The position numbers and the translations under genes are program-made. From positions 124,834 to 188,833 of the forward strand of contig CAKOGP040002047.1 in NCBI GenBank assembly GCA_933822405.4: a stretch of 64,000 bases of DNA, given 5' to 3'. Below are positions 8,565 to 18,003 of the stretch, piece after piece; the first letter of the stretch is position 1, and each line of letters starts with the position of its first letter. The notes under the pieces were generated by a model that saw only the letters and a program-made list of their open reading frames with translations, made no database searches and had not been told where the DNA came from. Source of the DNA: Cylindrotheca closterium. Lineage: Eukaryota > Bacillariophyta > Bacillariophyceae > Bacillariales > Bacillariaceae.

Positions 8565-11326
8565 ATGAGGCACCTAATACAGAAATTAACGCTGATAATA
8601 ACGATACAACTATGCTCTTGTCATGGGCGGACTATCAGAGGAGGTTCGGTTAATATTACACCTCCCAGCTATTTTCACTCGGAAGTGGTAGAAGCTTCCA
8701 TGGAAACAGAAAGGAAGCTGCAAGACGATGAGCTCAGGTTTTGCTATAATGCCCTCTTCGCAGCAGACTCAAACGATGATAGAAAGCTAGATAGAAGCGA
8801 ATACATCACATTCATCGATTTGATTGGTGGTCCTAGAGTGGATGTCTACAGTGAGCTTCCAATTGTTTTTCGAAGTTCGTTTTCAATTCTGGCATGTCGG
8901 TGTCTAGAAGAACCAAATGCTGCCCCAGATTGCTGTGTTGGAAGCAAAGGAAGGGTGAGTAATGCTGGAGCTGGTCCAAACGAAAGACCCTCCAAGAGAG
9001 AAGAACAGAACCTCTATCATGTTTGTTTTCTGAGCGAATCATCTGTGGAGAAGTTCATGTCTGAACGGGAGCCCACTGCGCCGCCCACAAAAGCACCCAC
9101 AAAGACGCCGACTCCACCCCCAACTGGTGGACCAACTGAGGAAGTGATTGTGACTGTTGCACCAACACCAGCTCCCACACCGAATCCCACAGTTGAACCC
9201 ACGGAAACGCCTACCATCAGACCCACATTTGCACCTAATCCGTTTCCTACTACACCTCTTCCGACTGTGGCACCAACATTCAGACCTACCCAAATTCCAA
9301 CCCCAACACCAACAATCGCTTCATCCGGTTCTCCTACGGCGATGGGTTCTGGTGCCCCTACTGTCGTCAGCTCTGGTACTCCCAGTGTATCACCAACAAC
9401 AGCCTCGCCATCTGGAGCACCTTCGCTAGAGCCATCAGTAGAACCATCATTTGCTCCTTCTGGGGTTCCGTCTGGTTTGCCTAGTATTGGTCCATCTCAA
9501 GGACCTACTGGTATCCCAAGCGATCTTCCAACTATATCGCCATCGATTTCTTCTGCTCCATCAACTTCAGCAGCTCCTACAAATGCTCCATCTGCGGTAC
9601 CATCCCTGTCTCCTTCGCGTACACCACCAGATGAGACCACGGAAACATCCTACGTGATTGCGGTCCGTGGGAGTGCACTGCTCAGCGAGTACGAAAGCGA
9701 TCTGATTGAGAGTATGAACCTTCTGGCTCAACAAGTCGCAGATGATGTAGCTGATGGCACAACTGAAAGAAGGCGACTTGTTTCAGTGTCAATTTTCAAC
9801 CCCACTTCGATTGCTTCCATCGATCCAACCAGTAAGTTTGACTGTCGGCTGGTGATTGACATTGCATTCTTTGCTTTCTAATCCAACTTCACTTCACTTT
9901 CCTTTCTTCAGGCTGCCCAGATAATGTAGAGTCGGACGATGACAGGTGTGAAAGCGTAACAGCTAGCGTTGGCTTGTATGTTGACGAAGAGGAAGTGGAA
10001 GGCAGCATAGTCACTCAGTTCAAGGAATCGTTGGAAGCTTCGATTGAGAATGGAGAGCTACAAGAAGCTCTCGACTTTGTAAACGAAGAGTCTCCAGTGT
10101 ATGTTGTGACTGGACGAGACGAACCTATTATTCCCAGGGGTACTGAACCAGAGTCCAAACTTTCTACCGGTGTGATTTCTGGAATTGTTATAGCAGGAGT
10201 GGTTGGACTGGCTATTTCGTTCTTGATAATGCAAAAACGCAAGGACAAAGAAGATGATGAGAAGCCAGAAGACTATGAGTTGGATGGTATGGAGCCCGGA
10301 CAACCAATCATGGTTGATACCAGCGAAGTGGACAACAAATCTCAGAAGAAAAAGAGATCTCCAAAATCAGATGAGTCATCCAATGCTGGAGACTCCGGGT
10401 GGTCATCACATGGTGGTATGTCGTCACTTGATACATCAAGTGTAGACGACGATTCAAGGTATCCAACAGCTGCCCTTGGGGGAACAGCGTTGGCAGGTGG
10501 CGCAGCTGCTGCAGGAGCTCTAGATAAAGAGGAACCAACCAGCCCCACTGACGGCAACAACGACCTTAAGATGACATATTCAGAGCTCGATGATGCCATC
10601 CAAAAAGGTGACTGGGCAGCCGTTGGAGTTACAGCGGCTCTTCTTGCCTCTCAATCTTACGAAACTGGGGAAAGCAGCGACACTCACCGGTTGTCAATCG
10701 ATAACGCTACCCTCAATCCTTCCAGAGCAGCTGAACTTGACCGTTTGGTGGAGGCTGGAGACTGGGAAGGAGTTGTTGCAGCTGCTGCTAAATTCGATGC
10801 GCAAGAAGCAACCACAAGAACTGACCGAAGTGAGTCTGCTTCAAGAGCATCCTCATCAGACGCCACCTCCCATGCCTCTGGCTCCGTTGCATCTTCAGGA
10901 TCTCCATCCAACTCGGAAGGTGTCACAGCTGGAGCTACTAGCACTAGTGAGTCGGGATCTGCCAGAAAGCTCGATGAAATCCGAAAGGAAGTTGAGGAGT
11001 TGGTGCGTCAAGTAGTCCCAGAAGAGCAAGACAATGTGGACGAAATGATGTTGCAGTTCCAGGGACGAGAAGAAGAATTGGTGGAAACGTTGCGATCAAT
11101 GCAAGAAAGGCAAGTTGTCCACAAGGCACGAATAGAAGGCCAGAAGAAAGCCAAGCGAGACGCTCGAGAGCAGGTGGAGAGTAGTAAAAAACAAACCGAT
11201 GAAACTGGAACAGGTGAAGAGCAAACAAGAACTGAAACTGACATTGCAGAAAGTCTCAACACCTTGAGCAACACAAATCAGGATGATGATCATTTTGAAG
11301 ATGACGACGATGAGGGAAGCGTATAA
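8565..11326 (+). CDS. EF-hand / PT-rich / single-TM receptor-like protein A
   Basis: Exons 8565..9831 and 9912..11326, with an 80-bp intron (GTAAGT...CTTCAG) in phase 1, giving 893 aa. In order: N-terminal hydrophobic signal segment; one EF-hand loop (DSNDDRKLDRSE, Ca ligands at positions 1,3,5,9,12); a Cys-containing domain (CRCLEEPNAAPDCCVG); about 175 residues of PT/PS repeats (APTKAPTKTPTPPPT, PSGVPSGLPSIGPS); a folded juxtamembrane domain; one transmembrane helix (GVISGIVIAGVVGLAISFLIM) near residues 505-527 followed by KRK. The cytosolic part has two related blocks (LDDAIQKGDWAAVGVTAALLA and LDRLVEAGDWEGVVAAAAKF) and a charged coiled coil (EVEELVRQVVPEEQDNVDEM). A paralog lies at 18004-20752. 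A surface or wall-associated sensor role is inference. Confidence 0.82.
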
Positions 11327-11448
11327 TATTTGTCAAGCACCGTTCAATGATGCTGATTGGTTTGCCAACATTGGCCATCTCCCCTCAAATGAAACCCACC
11401 GTATATGTTATTATTGTCCGTCAATCTAAGTAGCAAAGAATTATATAT
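11327..11448. other. Convergent gene spacer
   Basis: About 120 bp between the stop codons of converging genes, likely shared 3' UTR. Confidence 0.4.
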
Positions 11449-12471
11449 TTAATAACTATCGACTGCTACTAGAATGCTGCTATTCTGTTTTGTCTTTGCT
11501 CTACTCCTGCTGTAGTTGGACGAAACCTTCTTGTACCATGATCCGAACGTCAATTTTTTCCTGGGTTGTCGCACATTGAGCTCTAAAAAAATTGGTAGTG
11601 GAGTCAATATTGATAATGGTGATGGGCGAAGGAAATATGTTAGCGCCATTCGCTGACGTCCCAGATGCTCTGTTGCATCTGTCGACATTACAACCCGATG
11701 TCTGCAGGGTGGATACAACCTTCGTAGTTGGCGGACTTTTTCGTTTTTGCTGACATTGTCGCCTACTTGCATGATTCTCGCAAATGCTGACCCAATCATA
11801 ACAGTGGCAACCCCATGTCCATGATACGGCGGCTCATTCCATTCGATGGAAATTCCACTGTCAGTTCGTGGACCATCCAGCTTTTGGGAGTATTGCAATC
11901 CCCAACCTCCTGGCTCAAGTGTCGGTGAGTCATGAACCACCACCGACAAGATGGATGGATCCGTGTGAACGCCCAACGCCAGGTCGCCGTCGTCATGACC
12001 AGCACTAGCAGAGTACCGCTTCAAATGCCATTGGCTACTATGCGCAAGAGAGACATCTTTTCCGTAGGTATCTTGAATGTAGTTTGCTGGTAGCCCAAGA
12101 GTTGATTCTACCTCCGCCACTGCTTTCATGGCCAATGAATGAAGGACTGATCCTGTTTCGCGCATGGTATCCCCAAAGTGGTCGTTTGAATCAGTCTGTA
12201 GATCAAATATTTCACCATTCGAGAAAACGAATCCTTCTCTGTACTTGTTGTATTTGGACGATAGCGTTCCACCAAGAGGGTGATAACCAGAGCAACTGTA
12301 GGAATCTTGATTTGGATCAATCAGATGTTCACATAGATTTGGGGCTACGATTTCATCCAACGTTTTGGAAGCGCAATGAAAAGCTTTCTTTACTATCGAG
12401 ATCTCCTCCGATGTCAAACTAAGTTGTCTTATTCCATCTCTTGACAACTCCATTGATGATTCATTCTTCAT
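11449..12471 (-). CDS. Fe(II)/2-oxoglutarate-dependent dioxygenase-like protein
   Basis: Single exon, 340 aa from the ATG at 12471. The 2-OG oxygenase facial triad is visible: H-x-D in LGVHTDPSILSVVVHD, a distal His in CRHRVVMSTD and the 2-OG-binding Arg in GRQRMALTYFLRP. The region between (PGGWGLQYSQKLDG, GHGVATVMIGSAFARIMQ) follows the order seen in isopenicillin-N-synthase-like and gibberellin-oxidase-like enzymes. The frame stays open up to 12669, but the upstream 66 codons cover a GTACC-palindrome spacer (12600-12640) that resembles intergenic DNA elsewhere in the window, so I prefer the internal Met (MKNESSMELS). The substrate is unknown. Confidence 0.78.
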   Translation of the reverse strand: MKNESSMELSRDGIRQLSLTSEEISIVKKAFHCASKTLDEIVAPNLCEHLIDPNQDSYSCSGYHPLGGTLSSKYNKYREGFVFSNGEIFDLQTDSNDHFGDTMRETGSVLHSLAMKAVAEVESTLGLPANYIQDTYGKDVSLAHSSQWHLKRYSASAGHDDGDLALGVHTDPSILSVVVHDSPTLEPGGWGLQYSQKLDGPRTDSGISIEWNEPPYHGHGVATVMIGSAFARIMQVGDNVSKNEKVRQLRRLYPPCRHRVVMSTDATEHLGRQRMALTYFLRPSPLSILTPLPIFLELNVRQPRKKLTFGSWYKKVSSNYSRSRAKTKQNSSILVAVDSY

Positions 12472-12777
12472 TGGTTTGATTTTCAACGTTGAAAATCGAA
12501 ACCTAAATTGAAAAGGAATCAGATGAGTCAGTACACGATCGAATTGCATTGGCTTGGTTGCTTGGAGGGGCGACTCAATCAGCGGAATGCTACGATATCT
12601 GGTACCTACATACCTGGTACTGTACATCGATACAAAGAGGATACTAATAGATTTCTTGTTATTACACATAGGTACTGTATATGTTCTTACAAGTGCTCTT
12701 CAACCAAAGCAATTCGACGAAGAATGGGCTCACGTAGCCCATTTAGCTCTCACAAATAGAGCTGAATGAATACTAGT
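12472..12777. promoter_or_regulatory. Intergenic region with GTACC palindromes
   Basis: About 300 bp upstream of the dioxygenase start and downstream of the next minus-strand gene. It contains ggtacctacatacctggtactgtac at 12600-12625, one of several GTACC-rich palindromic clusters in the window. Confidence 0.35.
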
Positions 12778-13475
12778 CTATGTTTGGATCTGTAGTTGTC
12801 GCTCAAACTCCCCGTTGTCAACATCGCTTAGATGATCGTCATCAAGCGAAGTGGATTCACAAGAGGTAGACGAAGTAGAGAGGGACCTTCGGAGTCCACT
12901 CTTTTTCACAGAGTTCTGCGGTGATAGGTATGGAAGGAGCAATTCCCTTTCTTTTTGTTTCTTCTTCCGCCGAAGAGTCTTATTCAAAATTCCGCGCTTC
13001 AAACCTTCAATATATTCTTCTTTCTCACTGTCGCGACTAGAAGCTTTCCTGCGTTCACGATCTGCTTCTACTTTTTGCAGTGTCTTCATAATCTCACATC
13101 TTGTGTACAACTTGGTGCGTTGAAGCATCTCAAATCGTTTGTGTGGTGGAATGGCTATTGTTTCACTTGGCTCGCCACGACATTCCTCGTATTCATCCAA
13201 ACCCAAAGAGATTTCTTCCGTGTGTTTCCAATCCATCGAAATGGGGACCTACAATACGTACAAATAATAAAATAAAGAATGAGGTTGATGCTTCCATGAA
13301 ATCGCCAAAGCAAATACTCTTCTCAACTTACACCTCTCAGACATCCAGGATTATCACCCATGCATAGCGGATACTGTCGAATTTCAATAGAAGAAAAGGA
13401 AACACTCCTTTCATGGGAAATACTCGAAGGCTTTGCAATCGGATTTGCATCGGAATTGTCTTCGTTGGCAAACAT
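12778..13475 (-). CDS. GDNP-motif protein of unknown function (2 exons)
   Basis: Exons 13475..13332 and 13248..12778, with an 83-bp intron (GTAAGT...TTGTAG) in phase 0, giving 204 aa. The first exon is too short to be obvious alone. Joined, it reads SVSFSSIEIRQYPLCMGDNP, then GCLRG-VPISMDWKHTEE across the splice, then a region with E-Y-E-E-C-R and a conserved-looking PPHKRFEMLQRTKLYTRCEI. The block V-x-F-x-x-(I/V)-x-(I/V)-R-x-Y-P-x-x-x-GDNP followed by W and D-x-Y-E is one I associate from memory with a family abundant in diatoms, of unknown function. The C-terminal half is a Lys/Arg-rich predicted coiled coil and a Ser/Asp-rich tail. The start is the first in-frame ATG after an upstream stop; extra 5' exons are possible. 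Confidence 0.72.
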
Positions 13476-13874
13476 TTTTTCAAATTCCTGTTTTGATGTT
13501 CTTCTTTTTCTCGACTCGATATCTTATTTGAAATTACAAAAACTTCAGAAGAGATTATTATGACCTTGTTGTTCCTTGCTGGTTGCGATGATTGAATCCA
13601 GGACTGTAGTGTACATGTACTGCCCCAAGTGTTGTAAGCGTCAACCGAAAGAGTGTGGAAATTCAAAAGGATGTCTTGTTTGTTGTGATCGCTAGCCAAT
13701 TTTTCATCGCGCAAGCCTGCGCTGCCTATCAATCCGATCTCAGGCCGCGAAAAGAAACACCTTACCGTTCGTGTGTCAGTGTGTCAGTGCGTGAGGCTTT
13801 AACTCGGATTAGTCAACCGTGGAAAACTGAAAACCCGTCCAAACAAACAAAGAAAGGAACGAATGAATGAATGA
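13476..13874. promoter_or_regulatory. Divergent promoter region (GDNP protein / Dnmt2)
   Basis: About 400 bp between divergent starts. A short GAATGAATGAATGAATGG run directly precedes and overlaps the Dnmt2 start, placing several ATG triplets in a row; the one at 13875 opens the long frame. Confidence 0.35.
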
Positions 13875-15425
13875 ATGGCGGGAGGTAATAGTCCATCAAT
13901 CGAAATGTCAACATGCAAGGGCCTTCGAATGATTGAATTCTTCTCTGGGATTGGGGGAATGAGATTTTCTGCTGAAAGAGGCATTCAAGAATCCCAAGAA
14001 ACCTCCATTGAAACTTGTCAAGCATACGACATTTCCTTGCATGCCAACAACTCCTACAAACACAATTTTCCGAACGATTCAGTCCGGACAAAGCTGGTGG
14101 AGCAGCTCAAGCCTAAAGATCTGGATGGTAAGGCAGATTTGTGGACCATGTCACCTCCTTGTCAACCCTTCACGACCACCCGCGGCGCAAAAAGTCTGGA
14201 TTCCGAGGACAAGAGGTGCAACGGCCTAAAAGGTATCATGGATCTCTTGACACAAATCCTAGAAAAGCCAAAGTACATCTTCCTGGAAAACGTCAAGGGC
14301 TTTTCCGGTAGTCAAATGATTGGGGAGTGGTACAAATGTCTAAAGGAAAACGGATACACCTACAAACAGTACTTGGTGAGCCCGGTGCAGATTGGAGTTC
14401 CAAATCATCGGCAACGATATTACATCCTATGTGAACGTAGTGATCGCTGGAATGATGAGACGATAATACACCAAGAAATAAAAATGGGGAAGGATGACGT
14501 GGAAAAGCACATTGTGGGCGACTATATCGATGACTCTTTGACTGCTGAGGATCGGAATACATTTCTTGTTCCCGATGAGATATTGCAAAAGGACTGGGCA
14601 CGACAAGTAGGGGTAGTTTCCAAAGCTGACACTGCTACGCATTGCTTCACCGCTGGTTATGGAAGAATATTTCACAGGGCGACTGGCAGTCTGTTGTTGA
14701 CTCGGGATTCAGAGGATTCGGTAGAAGACAATCCCATTGATCGATCGAACATGATGGAATACTCTGGGCAATTACGGCGGTTCACTCCCAAAGAATTGCT
14801 TTGCTTGTTTGGCTTTCCCCATAGCTTCGAGTTTCCAGATAGCATCAATTTAGAGCATCAATACAAATTAATCGGAAACTCCATCAATGTCAACATTGTG
14901 GCGCTCTTGCTGAAAGAGTTGCTAGTGGGGGATGTGGACGTTGTAAGAGGAAGCAAGGAAAGATTACAGGTCGGTGGAACCAAAGGTCATGTTGTCGAAG
15001 AGATTGATGGGAATCTGATGCAACTCTATCATGGCTATCGTTGGAAAATGATCCCCAACTGCACTGGACGTCACACCTGTCGGGATCCTGCCAAGGTTTC
15101 TTCTGTTGCTCCGTTGGAAATCCTAAAGGAAATTGGAATTGCCAAAAAGAGCGCTTCCGAGTTCTCGGAAAGTGTCAATGATGCTGACATGGAATTGAAG
15201 GAGTATCATTTTGAACTTCCTGGAAGAGCCGACAAGATTCATGTGATTCCTTTGGACACCAACAACGACACGGGTATGATTACTTTCGCCAAGGAAGAGC
15301 GCGGAGCCTATGTGCACACTCTCAACACATCCTCTGGTTTTCGAAGAAAATTGGCCTGCATTGGTATTGAAGTGACCTCGAATGATGTTCGGCTCGACGA
15401 GAATTTTCCACATCCAACTAGTTGA
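13875..15425 (+). CDS. DNMT2: Dnmt2 tRNA cytosine-5 methyltransferase with extra C-terminal domain
   Basis: Single exon, 516 aa; typical Dnmt2 is near 390. Family role: C38 methylation of tRNA-Asp. Motif I FFSGIGGMR (22-30) binds SAM; motif IV PPCQPF (94-99) holds catalytic Cys96; motif VI ENV (138-140); motif VIII QIGVPNHRQRYY (172-183). The Dnmt2 hallmark LENVKGF is present, while the usual CFT reads RFT before PKELLCLFGFP. Motif X is GNSINVNIVALLLKEL, about residue 334. Residues about 355-516 extend beyond known Dnmt2: a compact domain with YRWKMIPNCTGRHTCRD, and near the end VHTLNTSSGFRRKLACIGIE. This looks like a separate conserved module; I cannot name it. A DNA methylation role is less likely given the Dnmt2 signatures. 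Confidence 0.9.
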   Translation: MAGGNSPSIEMSTCKGLRMIEFFSGIGGMRFSAERGIQESQETSIETCQAYDISLHANNSYKHNFPNDSVRTKLVEQLKPKDLDGKADLWTMSPPCQPFTTTRGAKSLDSEDKRCNGLKGIMDLLTQILEKPKYIFLENVKGFSGSQMIGEWYKCLKENGYTYKQYLVSPVQIGVPNHRQRYYILCERSDRWNDETIIHQEIKMGKDDVEKHIVGDYIDDSLTAEDRNTFLVPDEILQKDWARQVGVVSKADTATHCFTAGYGRIFHRATGSLLLTRDSEDSVEDNPIDRSNMMEYSGQLRRFTPKELLCLFGFPHSFEFPDSINLEHQYKLIGNSINVNIVALLLKELLVGDVDVVRGSKERLQVGGTKGHVVEEIDGNLMQLYHGYRWKMIPNCTGRHTCRDPAKVSSVAPLEILKEIGIAKKSASEFSESVNDADMELKEYHFELPGRADKIHVIPLDTNNDTGMITFAKEERGAYVHTLNTSSGFRRKLACIGIEVTSNDVRLDENFPHPTS

Positions 15426-15832
15426 ACCCTCTGGAAAAGCGGATTGTTGAGCATTGAAAAGTCGGAACTAATGGATACTACAGCACAATAACCCTGAGCC
15501 CAAACGACAACAATTTGTGTCGTTTTGACTAACGTCCCCCACATTCGCAGGAATAGAGAAGATTGGATGGCCAAAGGCGAGCCACACTCATCTGACGCTA
15601 CAAGCTCATTGATGTGAGGAAGCCAAGATACACGTCTAGTTGCGTTTCAAAAAATTAATCGGGAGCAAATCAGGGCAAGTCAACCATGCAGCTAACTCCA
15701 ACTCATAGACACATCGACACACACAGTCGATATTATATCAATTCAAAAGAATTTAGACTGCAACTTGCAATTTTAAAATTAACTATAAGAAGAAGATGCT
15801 ACAATACATGATGACAATAAGCGCATAGATCC
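15426..15832. other. Convergent intergenic region
   Basis: About 400 bp between converging genes. No feature beyond probable 3' UTRs; AT-rich near 15730-15790. Confidence 0.35.
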
Positions 15833-17061
15833 TCAATACTCGTATCGTCGGTTCTGTGGTGGGCGTTGTGGTGCCCGGAAGGATGAATTGGATGGCTGAG
15901 GCACTCGATAGGATGACTGGCGAGGTGGTTCTTCCGGTTGATAGGAAGGTTGTGGTGGTTGCGCACCCCTATAAGACCTCTGTTGTGGTGGTGGCGGAGG
16001 AGGCTGTCCTCGGTAGGGTTCTTCTTGAGCATAGGGTTGTGGTGCATCACGATAGGACTGCTGCGGGTCCTCATAATATTGCTCTTCTGGATAGAAGGCA
16101 CCGTTCTCTTCTCTCATTCTTTGTTCCTTAACAAATTGCCGTCTTTCTTCTCGCTCCTTGTCGTCTTCCAACATTTCTCGAATCATGCAAGGAATCGTCA
16201 AACACATGCAACAACAGCAGCACAAGAGAATCAGGAGGAAAAGGATCATCAAAATCTTGAACCAATCTGGGTATTGGCACCACCACCAAGGATCGCACTT
16301 CTTTTGGATGCTTTCGGACCCAGGGATTCCGAGAATGGCTCCCGGTGGTGGAGCAACTCGTTTCACCAAGAATGTTAGACCAACCGCAATGTCTGTATCT
16401 GCCAAACCGTACAATGCAAAAGATTCGTCAATGTATTCCATTGTCACCTGCAAGAAAGAAAGGAAATAAAGAAGGACGCATGCAAGCAAGGGAAGGGAAT
16501 GGTTAGAATGCATGTTTGTACTAGGCAATCAAACTCCAATGAATCAAACTCCCCATAAATGTAAATCAAACGTACCAAAGCCACTCCCGTAATATTCACT
16601 TCATCGCCCTCCAAACCCCAAAATAGTTCCTCCCTCAACTTTGTTTTGAAAGAACAGACCAATTGTCCTGGTATACACAATGCCAAAGTAGTAAATGCTT
16701 CCTTCTTGAACTCAATGACCTTTTGGGAAATCCCCGAGGATTCCCCAATAAAGTTCATGGTATCGACCGCTCGCATGACAATTCCACGATTCTCCGTTCT
16801 GATTTCTGGTTTGACGCAGACTTTGATGACATCTCCTGGTACATATCTACGAACTTTGGGCAAATCTAGCGGAAAATCATTGTCATTGCACTCGTAGGCA
16901 ATTCCTGTGACTCGATTGTTGTTGGATTGGAGCGTACGATGGTTGTTTGGATCGTTTTGGTTTTGACTAGGATTATCAATCGGAACGTAGCGACTACGTT
17001 TTTCCTTGGCTCCCACTGCAGCTATCAAGGCAAAGAGCCATAATAGGGTAAGGTACTTCAT
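15833..17061 (-). CDS. Membrane protein with Cys cluster and Pro-rich tail (2 exons)
   Basis: Exons 17061..16576 and 16447..15833, with a 128-bp intron (GTACGT...TTGCAG) in phase 0, giving 366 aa. Signal peptide MKYLTLLWLFALIAAVGA is followed by an Asn/Gln-rich linker and a lumenal or extracellular domain of about 190 residues (VRRYVPGDVIKVCVKPEI, ALCIPGQLVCSFKTK, LADTDIAVGLTFLVKR). Then comes one transmembrane helix (WFKILMILFLLILLCCCCCMCLTIPC), whose inner end is a Cys run typical of palmitoylated sites. The cytosolic tail is charged, then Tyr/Pro/Gln-rich with PPPPPPQQ and repeated SYR/PSY/EEPYRG units. Topology and palmitoylation are inferred. The family is not recognised. Confidence 0.82.
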
Positions 17062-18003
17062 AGTGTTAAATGTATGCTGATGGTTAGCTCAGATGTGTGT
17101 ACGTGTACCACTATCAATAATCAACAATCGCCTTAGGCAAGATCTCACTCCAAAAACTTTTACGTATGTCCAGGAAAGTACCAGGAAAGGTCATTGAGAC
17201 TTTTCCAGTCCTAATTGAATTGATCAATTCGAATGATGCACGGAAAGCAACTGGCGGAAAACAAGGCAAAGTGCAAAGATTCTTTGACACCACTATGACT
17301 GTAATTCAATTTTAATTTATGTGGCACTTTAGTTATCGCGCTACCGTCTTCTTGACGACAAGCAGAACGCAGCAGCAGCCAGCTTGTTCTTGTTCTTCTG
17401 GGCAGCAGCAGCCAGCATCCACGCAAACACCACCGCCCAGCAAGACCCCCAATAAATTCTCATTGTCCACGCACGACCGGGCCTTTTCCGCAAACTCTTC
17501 GCCTTCTTCCTCAAATCTTGCAAACTACTCAATTAGTTTGTCATTCACATTGCAAGGATTGATTTGTGTGATACGGTACTACGGTACTGTACATACGGTA
17601 TGTACAATGACTGTCCGTCTTGCGTTTTGCCCTACCTCCGGAGTCAGAATTTTTCGGTGTCCGGAATCATCCGTTGACTGCGGTTGCGCGTGTGCCGTGC
17701 GGAAGCACATGGTTTTGCTCGTGGGAGAACCAATTTCAAGGACGGCTTGGCGACAGAGCAACGTTCCCCAGTGATTATTGTAGTGGTAGCAATACCTACC
17801 GGAACACAAAGAGTATCATTGTTGATTGCCCTACAAGTACGAGTACCTCCTACTCCCATCCCTGACAGCGCCAACCCGCAAAGAGCCTGAAGTAGCGGCC
17901 CGTTTCTACAACTTCAGTCAGTGCCAACATAACATAACACAGCACAACACAACACAGGACAGCACAACACAGCACAGCAGAACAGAACACAACCGTCATT
18001 ACA
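17062..18003. promoter_or_regulatory. Large divergent intergenic region
   Basis: About 940 bp between the divergent starts of the Cys-cluster membrane protein and receptor-like protein B. It contains a GTAC palindromic stretch (acggtactacggtactgtacatacggtatgtac, 17575-17607) and a pentamer-like CA-rich repeat in the probable 5' UTR. Small frames here are not protein-like. Confidence 0.4.
17929..17994 (+). repeat. Degenerate CA-rich pentamer repeat in probable 5' UTR
   Basis: Imperfect ACAAC / ACAGC units run for about 65 bp and end just before the ATG at 18004. The unstructured C/A-rich composition would be typical of a leader. Confidence 0.75.

Noticed and set aside
9017..9657. Several plus and minus frames over the PT-rich region of receptor-like protein A
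   Set aside because: ACC/CCA-rich repeats keep alternative frames open; the translations are low-complexity shadows.
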